A stretch of 64,000 nt of DNA from positions 1 through 64,000 of the forward strand of contig NZ_JACSIT010000118.1 in the NCBI RefSeq assembly GCF_014349155.1, written 5' to 3'. The position numbers and the translations under genes are program-made. Below, in pieces: positions 50,223 to 58,490 of this stretch. The notes under the pieces were generated by a model. It saw only the letters and a program-made list of their open reading frames with translations, was not told where the DNA came from and searched no databases. Source of the DNA: Neolewinella lacunae (GTDB lineage: Bacteria; Bacteroidota; Bacteroidia; Chitinophagales; Saprospiraceae). Position 1 is the stretch's first letter, and every line of letters begins with the position of its first letter.

Positions 50223-51869
50223 ATGAAAACTTTCTCCCTGCTTTTCCTCCTTTTCTCTTGCGCAGCTCATCTGCTGGCCCAGCCGCTGACCCCGGAACAG
50301 TCTGCCGCCATCGATCAATTGCTGCTGGCTGACATCCCCGCTGGCGGTCCCGGCGGAGCCCTCGGCATCATCCGCAACGGCGAAATCATCTACATCAGGT
50401 ACGCCGGCCTGGCCGACCTAGACACCCAGCGGCCCATCGACGCCAGCACCCGCTTCAACGTCGCTTCCAACGCCAAGCAATTCACTGCCCTGGCCGTCCT
50501 CCGGCTCGTCGAAGCCGGGCAGCTTAGCCTGGAAGACGACATCCGCAAGTATTTCCCCAAGCTGTTCCCGGCCATCGAAGCACCCATCACCATCGCCCAA
50601 CTCATCAACCACACCAGCGGCATCCGCGACGTCTACAACCTCTGGAGCTTCCAGGGCATCACCTGGTGGAAAAAGACGCTGGACAACGACGCAGCCCTCG
50701 CCCTCCTGCACCGCCAACGAGACCTGAACTTCGCCCCCGGCAGCCAATACCTGTACAGCAACTCCAACTACCTCTTACTCACCCACATCGTCGCGCAAGT
50801 CAGCGGCCAAAGCTTCCGCGCCTACACCGACCAGCTCTTCCAGGACCTGGGGATGACGGCCACCCGCTTCGCCGACGACCACCGCGACCTGGGCCCCAAC
50901 ATCGCCCGGCCCTATTTCAACTTCGACACCTGGACCACCTTCAAATGGCGCACCGACCTGCACGGCGACGGCGCACTCTTCTCTACCCTACCCGACCAAC
51001 TGGCCTGGGAACTGGCCCTCCAACGCGGCGAAGCCCCCAAATTCTCCGACGCACTACTTAGCCGCAGCCAGCAAATACTAAACGCCAGCAGCGACTACGG
51101 CTTTGGCCTGGAACACGGCCGCTACCGGGGCGTGGAAGCCAGCTGGCACAACGGCAGCACGGGCCCCTGGGACGCTTCCTTCCTCCGCTTGCCGGCGCAG
51201 CAGCTCAGCATCGTTGCTTCCGACAACAGTGGCAAATTCGGCACCTCCGCGCTCGTCCGCGCCGTAGCAGATGTCGTCCTGGCCGACGTCTTTACCCAGG
51301 CGGCCTACCCTACGGCTCCCAGCGAAGTTGGCCCGGAGATCCCCGTCGAAAAACTCCTGGGGACTTACCTGACCGACAACGGCTTCGCCTTCAAATTCAA
51401 ACTCGTCGATAGCAACCTGGTCCTGGAACGCAACGGCCGCAACGACGTGGTGCTGGAACTGGAAGCAGGCAACGTCTACCACCAAAAGTTCGACCCCGCC
51501 TTCAAACAGGAATTCACCTGGGATGCAGCGCAAGGTATGCAGGTCACCGCCTACTACCGGGCCCACGCCCCCTACACCCTCACCCGCGCCGACGTCGACT
51601 GGGCGGGCTACGACTACGAGGAATTGGCCGGCCGCTACCACAACGATGAGCTAAAGGTGAGCTATCAGATCAGTCACCTCGGGCAAGGGCGCTACGCCCT
51701 CAAGGCGGGCAAAAACCAGCGGGAAGGCGATCTCTACGGCCGCGATAGGTTGCTCGTCCAAGGCTACAACATCCGCTTCAGCCGCAACGCTGCGGGCGAG
51801 GTAGTGGGCTTGCTGGTGAGCGATGATCGGGTGAGGAATTTGTGGTTCGCTAAGGTGCTGCGGCGGTAG
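50223..51869 (+). CDS. Exported serine hydrolase (beta-lactamase/DD-peptidase fold)
   Basis: 548 residues with a signal peptide ending near LLAQ (residue 20). The N-terminal 350 residues are a penicillin-binding-protein-like serine hydrolase: Ser82-x-x-Lys85 (SNAK), Tyr178-Ser-Asn180 and the His-x-Gly-like segment HNGSTG near residue 307. A C-terminal ~170-residue beta-rich domain (FAFKFKLVDSNLVLERNGRN) follows, as in many class C serine hydrolases of Bacteroidota. The natural substrate (peptidoglycan peptide or ester) is not known. A dispersed repeat lies 30 bp after the stop. Confidence 0.9.
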   Translation: MKTFSLLFLLFSCAAHLLAQPLTPEQSAAIDQLLLADIPAGGPGGALGIIRNGEIIYIRYAGLADLDTQRPIDASTRFNVASNAKQFTALAVLRLVEAGQLSLEDDIRKYFPKLFPAIEAPITIAQLINHTSGIRDVYNLWSFQGITWWKKTLDNDAALALLHRQRDLNFAPGSQYLYSNSNYLLLTHIVAQVSGQSFRAYTDQLFQDLGMTATRFADDHRDLGPNIARPYFNFDTWTTFKWRTDLHGDGALFSTLPDQLAWELALQRGEAPKFSDALLSRSQQILNASSDYGFGLEHGRYRGVEASWHNGSTGPWDASFLRLPAQQLSIVASDNSGKFGTSALVRAVADVVLADVFTQAAYPTAPSEVGPEIPVEKLLGTYLTDNGFAFKFKLVDSNLVLERNGRNDVVLELEAGNVYHQKFDPAFKQEFTWDAAQGMQVTAYYRAHAPYTLTRADVDWAGYDYEELAGRYHNDELKVSYQISHLGQGRYALKAGKNQREGDLYGRDRLLVQGYNIRFSRNAAGEVVGLLVSDDRVRNLWFAKVLRR

Positions 51870-51898
51870 GTCCCGCATTGCTCATTTAGCTGTTCATT

Positions 51899-51916
51899 GC
51901 ACCTGCGGCCGCGCCC
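51899..51916 (+). repeat. Dispersed 18-bp repeat copy (NN=GC), after serine hydrolase gene
   Basis: Perfect match in the 239-bp gap between the serine hydrolase and the MerC-type gene, upstream of the predicted Zur-type promoter. Confidence 0.92.
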
Positions 51917-52027
51917 CGGTTGTGCTCATTGTACCCTTAGCGCGGTGCTTTTCTGCAACGATTTCTGCCCGCGTCCGGTCATTCCGGGCGGGTTTTGCTT
52001 GTAAGGAAGTGGGAAAAGAATCTTTAA

Positions 52028-52042
52028 TGCAATTAAGTTGCA
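52028..52042. promoter_or_regulatory. Predicted Zur-type operator, site 2
   Basis: TGCAATT-A-AGTTGCA, a 7-1-7 palindrome with one mismatched pair. The -33 TTG (52038-52040) lies inside it and TACCTTTG at 52061-52068 follows after 20 bp, the same geometry as sites 1 and 3. It controls the MerC/ABC set. Confidence 0.75.
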
Positions 52043-52108
52043 TTAGTGAAGTCTTCCGCTTACCTTTGCCCGCACATCAGATCAGAATTGCGAAAAATAC
52101 CTTCAGCC

Positions 52109-52534
52109 ATGGCCAAATCTACCCTATCCCGGCCTGATTTTATCGGTGCATTCGCCAGTAGCCTATGTATTGTGCACTGCTTATTGGCCCCCCTGTTTTT
52201 CGTTGCCCAACCCGTGGTATACCACCAGGTAGTCAGCCACCAGGGTCACCACCACGGGGAAGGGCTGTGGGGCTGTCTTGATTACGTTTTTCTTCTGGTC
52301 AGTTTATTGGCGGTCTGGTTTGCGCACAAGCCCCAACGGAGCGGGTGGGTGAGAGGTGGCCTCTGGGGAGGCTGGGCCTGTTTTGCGCTCGGTCTTTTCC
52401 TGGGAGAACGCCTGGTGGGCGGGGAAGGGATGATGTACCTCGGCTCGGGGATATTGGTGCTTACCCATCTGAGCAATCTCCGCTGGCGCAACGGCCATTT
52501 ACCCACGGCTGAGCCAGAAAAAATCCCTGCATGA
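52109..52534 (+). CDS. MerC-domain membrane protein
   Basis: A 141-residue protein with about four transmembrane helices. The N-terminal helix has Cys-x3-His-Cys (CIVHC, residues ~20-24), typical of MerC-like metal-handling proteins, and a periplasmic loop HQVVSHQGHHHGEG is His-rich. MerC proteins move Hg2+ in mercury operons, but in Bacteroidota they often accompany Fur-type zinc regulators. With the upstream palindrome, zinc transport is a better guess than mercury. The stop overlaps the next ATG (ATGA). ATG 52109 was preferred over an upstream ATG at 52046. Confidence 0.85.
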   Translation: MAKSTLSRPDFIGAFASSLCIVHCLLAPLFFVAQPVVYHQVVSHQGHHHGEGLWGCLDYVFLLVSLLAVWFAHKPQRSGWVRGGLWGGWACFALGLFLGERLVGGEGMMYLGSGILVLTHLSNLRWRNGHLPTAEPEKIPA

Positions 52535-53205
52535 GCAACACCATTCCTTCAGCCGTACTTTCCGCCAGCCAGCTATCTTATCAGTACCGGGGTGGCACGC
52601 TATTGTCATTTCCAGACCTCCACCTGGACCCCGGCGAAGTACTGCTGGTGTTGGGACCTTCCGGCTGTGGCAAGACGACCTTGCTGCACCTGCTGGCCGG
52701 ACTTCTCCCTCCCCGTACGGGGTCTATCGCGCTGGCTGGCCAGTCCTACAACTATACCCAGCCAGCGGTGCTGGACCAGATCCGGGGGCGGAACCTGGGG
52801 ATCGTTTATCAGCAACCACACTTTATTGACACCCTGACGGCCTGGCAAAATCTCCGCCTTTCGCCCTTTGCCCAGTCTAAAGAAGAACTTTTGGAGCTGG
52901 CTCAGCAAATAGGTATTGCGCACTTGCTCAAAAAATATCCGCAGGAAATGAGTGCCGGAGAGCTCCAACGGCTGGGTATTGCCCGTGCCCTGGCCCACCG
53001 CCCGGGTTTGATTCTGGCCGATGAACCAACCAGTGCGCTCGACCGGCGACACTGCCTGGCCGTACTGGAGCGCCTGCAAACCCACGCCCGGCAATACAAT
53101 GCCGCGTTGTTAATCGTCACCCACGATGATCGCCTGATGACCGCTATCCCGCAGCAGATTACCCTGGATTACCAGCCCGCTGCGGCGCAAAACCAGCAAG
53201 TATGA
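52531..53205 (+). CDS. ABC transporter ATP-binding protein (LolD/MacB type)
   Basis: A 224-residue ATPase of the MacB/LolD class. Walker A is GPSGCGKTT, Q-loop YQQPHF, signature MSAGELQRLG (Ala-Gly variation of LSGGQ), Walker B LILADEPTSA. It forms one exporter or mechanotransmitting complex with the FtsX-like permease that follows and overlaps both neighbours by 4 bp. The Zur-type promoter at 52028 puts it in the predicted metal regulon. Confidence 0.92.
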   Translation: MSNTIPSAVLSASQLSYQYRGGTLLSFPDLHLDPGEVLLVLGPSGCGKTTLLHLLAGLLPPRTGSIALAGQSYNYTQPAVLDQIRGRNLGIVYQQPHFIDTLTAWQNLRLSPFAQSKEELLELAQQIGIAHLLKKYPQEMSAGELQRLGIARALAHRPGLILADEPTSALDRRHCLAVLERLQTHARQYNAALLIVTHDDRLMTAIPQQITLDYQPAAAQNQQV

Positions 53206-54449
53206 TCACCCGCGTCGCCTGGGCTAGCGTCACCCGCCGTCCTCTCACCACCATTTTATGTGTCCTGCTGATCACTTTTGGCACCAGCATCACCTCCCTG
53301 CTCCTGCTGGTCAATCAGCAAATGGAACAAAAATTTGCCAATGATCTGGCGGGGACGGACCTCGTTTTGGGCGCTAAGGGCAGCCCTTTGCAACTCGTAC
53401 TGTCGGCAGTTTATCACCTTGATGCGCCGACGGGAAATATCTCCCTTGCCGAGGCAGCGCCCTACCTGGAAAGTCCTTTGGTAAAGCAGGCCATTCCGCT
53501 TGCCTACGGGGATACTTACGCGGGCTACAGGATCCTGGGGACTACGGCAGATTTTCTGGATAAATACGGTGGCACCCTGGCCAGCGGCCGGGTATTTACG
53601 GAGCCCATGGAAGTGGTGGTTGGGGCGGAAGTTGCCCAACAGACCGGGCTAAAGGTGGGAGACACCTTGCTGGGGGCACACGGGGAAACGGCGGATGCCG
53701 ACGTGCACGCCGACCACCCCTATACTGTGGTTGGCATTGTCGGGCACGCAGGAAATGCCCTGGACCGCCTCCTACTCACCCCCGTAGCCAGTGTCTGGGA
53801 GGTTCACGGAGAACACGCCCACGAACACGGGGATGAAGAGCAAGGAGAACACGCCCACGAACACGGGGACGAAGAGCATCCGGAGCACGAGGCGCACGCA
53901 AACGAACCCGAAGAAGAGATTACTGCCGTGCTTCTGACCCTGCACAGCAAACGCAGCGTCCTCACCTTACCGCGCGTCATTAATCAAAATACCCGCATGC
54001 AGGCGGTCCTCCCCGCCCTGGAAATAAACCGCTTATTTTATTTATTGGGCATCGGGACAGATGCGTTGCGCTTATTGGGGGGCGGGATTATGCTCGTGGC
54101 CAGCATCAGTATTTTCATGGCCCTATTAGACCGAATGCGCGAGCGTAAGCACGAATTGGCCATTTTACGGGTGACGGGATATTCCCGTTTCCAGTTGTTT
54201 TTATTACCCGTAATTGAGGCTGGTCTGCTGGCGCTGTTGGGTTACGTTTTCGGTTTGTTACTCAGCCGGGCCATGCTGTGGTGGGTTAACTTCCGGGCAG
54301 CGGCTGACTTTAAACTGATCTTTTCCCAAACCTGGCAAGGAAACGAGGTATTTGTCTTGCTGGGAACCATCGCCTTGGCCGTAATGGCGGCATTATTTCC
54401 GGCCTGGCGCGCAATGCGGGTTGACGTAGTAGCGGCGCTAAGGAGATGA
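53202..54449 (+). CDS. FtsX-like ABC permease with His-rich tandem repeat
   Basis: A 415-residue permease: one N-terminal transmembrane helix, a MacB-like periplasmic domain (~30-270) and three C-terminal helices (LLGGGIMLVASISIFMALL, LFLLPVIEAGLLALLGYVFG and VFVLLGTIALAVMAALFPAW). From residue ~203 the periplasmic domain has two 12-residue repeats GEHAHEHGDEE(Q/H), giving at least nine His within ~40 residues. This is an evident metal-binding insert in an exported domain. Vibrio Zrg-type zinc systems also combine an FtsX-like permease with DUF3299 neighbours; the similarity is by gene content only. It overlaps the ATPase gene by 4 bp. Confidence 0.9.
   Translation: MITRVAWASVTRRPLTTILCVLLITFGTSITSLLLLVNQQMEQKFANDLAGTDLVLGAKGSPLQLVLSAVYHLDAPTGNISLAEAAPYLESPLVKQAIPLAYGDTYAGYRILGTTADFLDKYGGTLASGRVFTEPMEVVVGAEVAQQTGLKVGDTLLGAHGETADADVHADHPYTVVGIVGHAGNALDRLLLTPVASVWEVHGEHAHEHGDEEQGEHAHEHGDEEHPEHEAHANEPEEEITAVLLTLHSKRSVLTLPRVINQNTRMQAVLPALEINRLFYLLGIGTDALRLLGGGIMLVASISIFMALLDRMRERKHELAILRVTGYSRFQLFLLPVIEAGLLALLGYVFGLLLSRAMLWWVNFRAAADFKLIFSQTWQGNEVFVLLGTIALAVMAALFPAWRAMRVDVVAALRR
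53808..53879 (+). repeat. 36-bp tandem repeat (two copies) in permease gene
   Basis: 53808-53843 and 53844-53879 are nearly identical 36-bp units (only a few changed bases), encoding GEHAHEHGDEEQ and GEHAHEHGDEEH. In-frame copy number change would tune the His content of the periplasmic domain. Confidence 0.85.
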
Positions 54450-54479
54450 AAAAATAATTGCGCGGCCGGAGGCGATAGT

Positions 54480-54495
54480 CCCGAAGTATTTCGGG
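54480..54495 (+). other. Hairpin after permease gene
   Basis: CCCGAA-GTAT-TTCGGG, a perfect 6-bp stem, 30 bp after the permease stop. It is nested in a wider AATTGC...GCAATT pairing (about 54456-54511). It lacks a T-run, so it may be an mRNA-processing or attenuating structure before the DUF3299 gene rather than a full terminator. Confidence 0.45.
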
Positions 54496-54643
54496 GTGCA
54501 AAGCAATTTGGAAGAGCAATGGGAGTCCCTAAGCTGCCACTGCTCCCACCAAGCTAATCGCCCAAAATACCTCAGCGCCTTACTTCTGCTAATTGATCCA
54601 TATGCTCCACCATTCTCCAAAACACCAAATAATTCGCAAGGCA

Positions 54644-55297
54644 ATGAAAAGTCCGGTCTACTTCGTCGCCCTCGTCCTGCTGGCCACGGCCGCATTTATC
54701 TTCGGTACCGATCCCAAAAGTGAGACCGAAGAATATTGCCCACCTGACATAGTCAACACCAAGTTCCCGGAACCCCTCGTTGAAAAAATTATTCTTGAAG
54801 ACTCCGTTTGCATCTGGGATGATGCGGTGGCGGATCTGCGCCCAGACCGGCCCTACCGCAGGGGGGAAGAATTGCCCGCGCCCAGTACCAACGTCAGCTC
54901 AGATGTTTTGGCCGACCAGGAACCCATAGCCATCAGCTGGAATTTATTGACCGATATTCGCTACGTACTCACCTACAATAAAAAAATGAAAATGGAAGTA
55001 TACGCTCCCGTTTTCCCCGACACTCTAAAAAATCTCAATGGCCGCCTGGTCAGCATCCGTGGCTACGTTATTCCCTTCGAAGAGGAACAAACCAGCGTTG
55101 CCCTTTCGGCCTTCCCATTTGCTGCTTGTTTTTTCTGTGGCAAGGCCAGCCCCGCCTCCGTAATGACGGTGACGTTCGACCAGCCCGGTAAGCGCTACAA
55201 GATCGACGCCCGGCGTAACTTCTCCGGGAAGCTTCGGCTCAATTACGACGATCCCGAACAATTTTACTACGTCCTGGAAGCAGCGGCAGAGTATTAG
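54644..55297 (+). CDS. DUF3299-type protein
   Basis: A 217-residue envelope protein with an N-terminal signal or anchor helix (VYFVALVLLATAAFIFG). A DUF3299-like core follows (SWNLLTDIRYV, LNGRLVSIRGYVIPFEE, FFCGKASPAS). The CFFCGK segment (Cys near residues ~161-164) could bind metal or form a disulfide. DUF3299 proteins are found beside FtsX-like ABC zinc systems, matching this neighbourhood. It lies 194 bp after the permease and 43 bp before the flavoprotein gene. ATG 54644 was selected because the helix starts there; the open frame extends to 54593 without support. Confidence 0.82.
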   Translation: MKSPVYFVALVLLATAAFIFGTDPKSETEEYCPPDIVNTKFPEPLVEKIILEDSVCIWDDAVADLRPDRPYRRGEELPAPSTNVSSDVLADQEPIAISWNLLTDIRYVLTYNKKMKMEVYAPVFPDTLKNLNGRLVSIRGYVIPFEEEQTSVALSAFPFAACFFCGKASPASVMTVTFDQPGKRYKIDARRNFSGKLRLNYDDPEQFYYVLEAAAEY

Positions 55298-55340
55298 GAG
55301 TTTCTCCGGTTTTTTTACCACCTTTTTGAAATACAATGCT

Positions 55341-56267
55341 ATGAAAGGCGACCACGACTTTGAAGTCATCATCATCGGCGGCAGTTATTCCGGGCTTTCA
55401 GCGGCAATGGCCCTGGGCAGATCACTTCGTAAGGTGCTGATTATTGACAGCGGAAAACCCTGTAACCGCCAAACACCCCACGCCCACAACTTTCTTACCC
55501 ACGACGGGAAGGCGCCCGGCGAAATAGCCAGCCTCGCCCGGCAGCAAGTGGAGCAATACCCTACGATCCTGTTTCACGAAGGCCTTGCGGTCAATGGGGT
55601 CCCAAAAGATGGGGGCTTTGCCATTACGACGGATGCCGGGGAGGAATTCCGGGGCAAGAAACTGCTCTTTGCCTCGGGCGTAAAGGATCTGATGCCCGAT
55701 CTACCGGGCTTTGCCGCCTGCTGGGGCATCAGCGTGATCCATTGCCCCTACTGCCACGGCTACGAAGTAAGACAGGAAAAAACCGGCATTCTGGCCAATG
55801 GCCACGAAGCCTACCACTATGGCCAACTGCTGCGCAACTGGACGCAGGAACTGACCATTTTTACGAACGGTGTTTCCACCCTGACGGAAGAACAGCACGC
55901 GGCCCTCGCCATGCACGATATCCCCGTGGTGGAAACTGAAATTGCCGAACTCCTGCACCGCCAGGTTGCCCTGCACGACCTGCTTTTCGTGGATGGGACG
56001 ACCTTCCCCCTCCGCGCACTTTACTCAAAACCAGCTTATGTCCAACATTGCCCCATTCCGGAACAACTCGGGCTGGAGTTAACGGAACAAGGCTTGTTGC
56101 AAGTCGACGCCTTCCAGGACACCACGCTGGCCAATGTACTGGCTTGTGGCGATTGTGCAAGTCCGTTCCGGGCGCTGTCTTATGCCATCGCCACGGGTAC
56201 CATTGCCGGCGCAATGCTCAACCATGGCCTGGTCCTGGAGGCTTTTGACGGAGGAGGGAAAGGGTAA
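55341..56267 (+). CDS. Thioredoxin-reductase-like FAD/NAD(P) oxidoreductase
   Basis: A 308-residue cytoplasmic flavoprotein. The N-terminal FAD fold starts IIIGGSYSGLSAAMALGR; the second dinucleotide-binding fold is around residues ~115-240; CPYCHGYE near residue ~137 is in the place of the redox CxxC of thioredoxin reductase, with two Cys kept. ACGDCASPFR near the C-terminus is the family block binding FAD. It follows the DUF3299 gene directly and may keep thiols reduced in the same metal system, although such a link is inferred. ATG 55341 was chosen over 55326. Confidence 0.87.
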   Translation: MKGDHDFEVIIIGGSYSGLSAAMALGRSLRKVLIIDSGKPCNRQTPHAHNFLTHDGKAPGEIASLARQQVEQYPTILFHEGLAVNGVPKDGGFAITTDAGEEFRGKKLLFASGVKDLMPDLPGFAACWGISVIHCPYCHGYEVRQEKTGILANGHEAYHYGQLLRNWTQELTIFTNGVSTLTEEQHAALAMHDIPVVETEIAELLHRQVALHDLLFVDGTTFPLRALYSKPAYVQHCPIPEQLGLELTEQGLLQVDAFQDTTLANVLACGDCASPFRALSYAIATGTIAGAMLNHGLVLEAFDGGGKG

Positions 56268-56289
56268 AGAGAGAAAGGGAAAATTTTAA

Positions 56290-56304
56290 CGCAACTTAGT
56301 TGCA
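56290..56304. promoter_or_regulatory. Predicted Zur-type operator, site 3
   Basis: CGCAACT-T-AGTTGCA, 7-1-7 with one mismatched outer pair. The -33 TTG (56300-56302) is within it and TATCATTG (56323-56330) is the -7 candidate after 20 bp. It sits 50 bp before the start of the ABC/DUF3526 operon. Confidence 0.72.
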
Positions 56305-56353
56305 TTAGATGATCCTAAGGCTTATCATTGCCAGGAATTTAACATTTGGGGTG

Positions 56354-57052
56354 ATGATAGAAGCACAAGCACTCACTAAGGCCTACGGAGGCCACAAGGC
56401 AGTTGATAACCTTAACCTTAAGATTGCTCCGGGCGAACTCTACTGTTTGCTGGGAGCCAACGGGGCGGGAAAGACGACGACCATCAACTGCTTTTTGGGC
56501 TTTTTGCCCGTCACTTCCGGCCGGGTGTTGATTGACGGGCTGGATGTGGCCGAGAAACCCCTCGAAGTCAAGCGTCGGCTCGCCTACTTGCCGGAAGTGG
56601 TAATGCTTTACCCCACCCTCTCCGGTTTGGAGAACCTGGATTATTTCAGCCGGCTGGCGGGTTTCCGGCACCGCACCGCGCAGTTGCTGGAATACCTCGA
56701 GCGGGCTGGGTTACCTGCCGCCGATGCCCAGCGGAGGCTGGGGGATTATTCCAAGGGCATGCGGCAAAAAGTGGGCATTGCGATTGCCCTGGCCAAGGAA
56801 GCCAAATGCCTGCTGCTGGATGAACCCACCAGTGGTCTTGACCCCGGTGCGAGTAACGATTTTTCGCAGTTGCTCCGGGAATTGACGGCCCAGGGCATGG
56901 CCATCCTGATGGCCACCCACGATATTTTCCGGGCCAAAGACGTGGCTACCCACATCGGCATTATGCGCGCCGGGAGGCTGAGGGAACAGTTAGAAAACCG
57001 GGGCGATTTTGAGGCAAAGGAACTCGAAGCCCTGTATTTACAGACCGTTTAA
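56354..57052 (+). CDS. ABC transporter ATP-binding protein (DUF3526-type exporter)
   Basis: A 232-residue ATPase with Walker A GANGAGKTT, signature YSKGMRQKVGIAIA (YSKGM in place of LSGGQ, as in NosF-like ATPases) and Walker B LLLDEPTSG. It forms a complex with the two DUF3526 permeases downstream. The start at 56354 (MIEAQALTKAY) is preferred over 56309, which would add 15 residues overlapping the promoter. Predicted to be derepressed when the Zur-type regulator leaves its site. Confidence 0.92.
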   Translation: MIEAQALTKAYGGHKAVDNLNLKIAPGELYCLLGANGAGKTTTINCFLGFLPVTSGRVLIDGLDVAEKPLEVKRRLAYLPEVVMLYPTLSGLENLDYFSRLAGFRHRTAQLLEYLERAGLPAADAQRRLGDYSKGMRQKVGIAIALAKEAKCLLLDEPTSGLDPGASNDFSQLLRELTAQGMAILMATHDIFRAKDVATHIGIMRAGRLREQLENRGDFEAKELEALYLQTV

Positions 57053-57064
57053 ACGAAGAAACTC

Positions 57065-58477
57065 ATGCTTTTGACCATTGCCAGGCATACCATTCGTGGG
57101 ACCGTGCGGGAGGGGCGCTTCCGGGTTCTTTCCATTGCGCTTTTGCTGTTGTTTCTGTGCGCGCTGTACGGGACCTACGATTACTACGCTTCCCTGCGGA
57201 CACAGCACGCCCAGGCCTCCGAAATGGCGCGTGGGCAGTGGGAAAACCAGGGCGATAAGAACCCTCACTCTGCCGCACATTACGGCACTTACGTATTCAA
57301 GCCCATTTTCCCGCTGGCCTACTTCGATCGGGGGGTAGACAGTTATACGGGCAATACCTTGTTTTTGGAAGCCCACCGTTCCAACCAGGCTAAATATGCC
57401 CTGGCCCAAGACCAGGTAGCGACTACTCGCCTGGGCGTACTAACTCCCGCCTTCGTGCTGACGCTGCTTTTTCCCTTGTTTATCCTGACGCTTGGCTTTG
57501 GTGTAGCCGCCACTGAGCGACAAAATGGCAACCTCCGCATGATGCTTGCCCAAGGCCTCCGGCCAGCAACATTGTTCTGGGGTAATGTACTGGGCTTGTG
57601 GGCGCTGGTCCTCCTGCTCGTACTTCCATTCTTTATCCTTGGTGGCCTGGGACTGGTATTTGCGGGTGCGCCGGGCGACTACTGGTGGCGCTATTTATTC
57701 ATCTGCCTGTTTTACGTGCTCTACTTTGGGTGTTTCATCCATTTGGCTCTGTTGATTTCAGCCTGGGCCGGGCGAGTGAATACCGCCCTGGTGGGGGTGT
57801 TGAGTCTCTGGGTGCTGGTGTGCCTGGTAATGCCGCGTTTCACCGTCGACGCCGCCCGGCAGCTGGCCCCTACGCCCTCATGGCAGCAGTACCAGATGGC
57901 GCTGCAAAAAGACTTAAAAGAGGGCGTTGACGGGCACGATCCAGCCAGCGTTTATACCCAACGCCTGAAGGAACAAACGCTGGCGGAGCATGGCGTGGAC
58001 AGTGTCCATCAGTTGCCATTTAACTGGGACGGTTTCATCATGCAAAAAGGGGAAGAACACGAAACCCTGGTATACGAAAAGCAACGGCAAAAACTGGCAG
58101 AAATCTACAAGCGCCAATTGAGTATCCACCAAATTATGGGATTCACCTCACCGTACCTGCTACTCAAGGGCGTGTCTGAGCGTCTGGCGGCTACGGATGT
58201 AGCCACTTACTTTTCCTTCCTTTCCGCCGCAGAAAAGTACCGCATTCAACTCGTAGGCGAATTAAACGGGGACCTGCGCGACAATTTCAAATACGGCGAT
58301 TGGGACGGGACGCGGGGCCAGGAGTTTTATTCCAACAACAGCACCTTCAGCTTTTCGCCGCGTCCGCTTACTGAAATACTGCCCGAGTTGCTTTCCCCTT
58401 TCCTCGTTCTCCTCGGCTGGCTCGTGGTGACTGGCCTGGGGGGACTGTTCTTTTATCAGCGGCTTCGCCCATTCTAA
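57065..58477 (+). CDS. DUF3526-type ABC permease, first
   Basis: A 470-residue membrane protein with one N-terminal helix (LLLLFLCALYG), a periplasmic segment and about five further helices. The stretch FGVAATERQNGNLRMMLAQG is a coupling region of NosY/DUF3526 permeases. A long soluble segment (~270-420) separates the last two helices. It is 12 bp after the ATPase gene. DUF3526 pairs in Bacteroidota often accompany TonB-dependent receptors; the transported substrate is unknown, but metal-responsive control suggests metal or metallophore handling. Confidence 0.88.
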   Translation: MLLTIARHTIRGTVREGRFRVLSIALLLLFLCALYGTYDYYASLRTQHAQASEMARGQWENQGDKNPHSAAHYGTYVFKPIFPLAYFDRGVDSYTGNTLFLEAHRSNQAKYALAQDQVATTRLGVLTPAFVLTLLFPLFILTLGFGVAATERQNGNLRMMLAQGLRPATLFWGNVLGLWALVLLLVLPFFILGGLGLVFAGAPGDYWWRYLFICLFYVLYFGCFIHLALLISAWAGRVNTALVGVLSLWVLVCLVMPRFTVDAARQLAPTPSWQQYQMALQKDLKEGVDGHDPASVYTQRLKEQTLAEHGVDSVHQLPFNWDGFIMQKGEEHETLVYEKQRQKLAEIYKRQLSIHQIMGFTSPYLLLKGVSERLAATDVATYFSFLSAAEKYRIQLVGELNGDLRDNFKYGDWDGTRGQEFYSNNSTFSFSPRPLTEILPELLSPFLVLLGWLVVTGLGGLFFYQRLRPF

Positions 58478-58490
58478 GCTTCACTTGCCC

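Noticed and set aside
52109-52534. Mercury resistance operon because of the MerC domain
   Set aside because: No MerR, MerA or MerT is nearby. The Fur-type palindrome and His-rich permease favour zinc handling.
52690-52705. CTGCACCTGCTGGCC as another copy of the repeat
   Set aside because: Only the first part matches by chance within the ABC ATPase P-loop region. The second half (CGCGCC) is missing.
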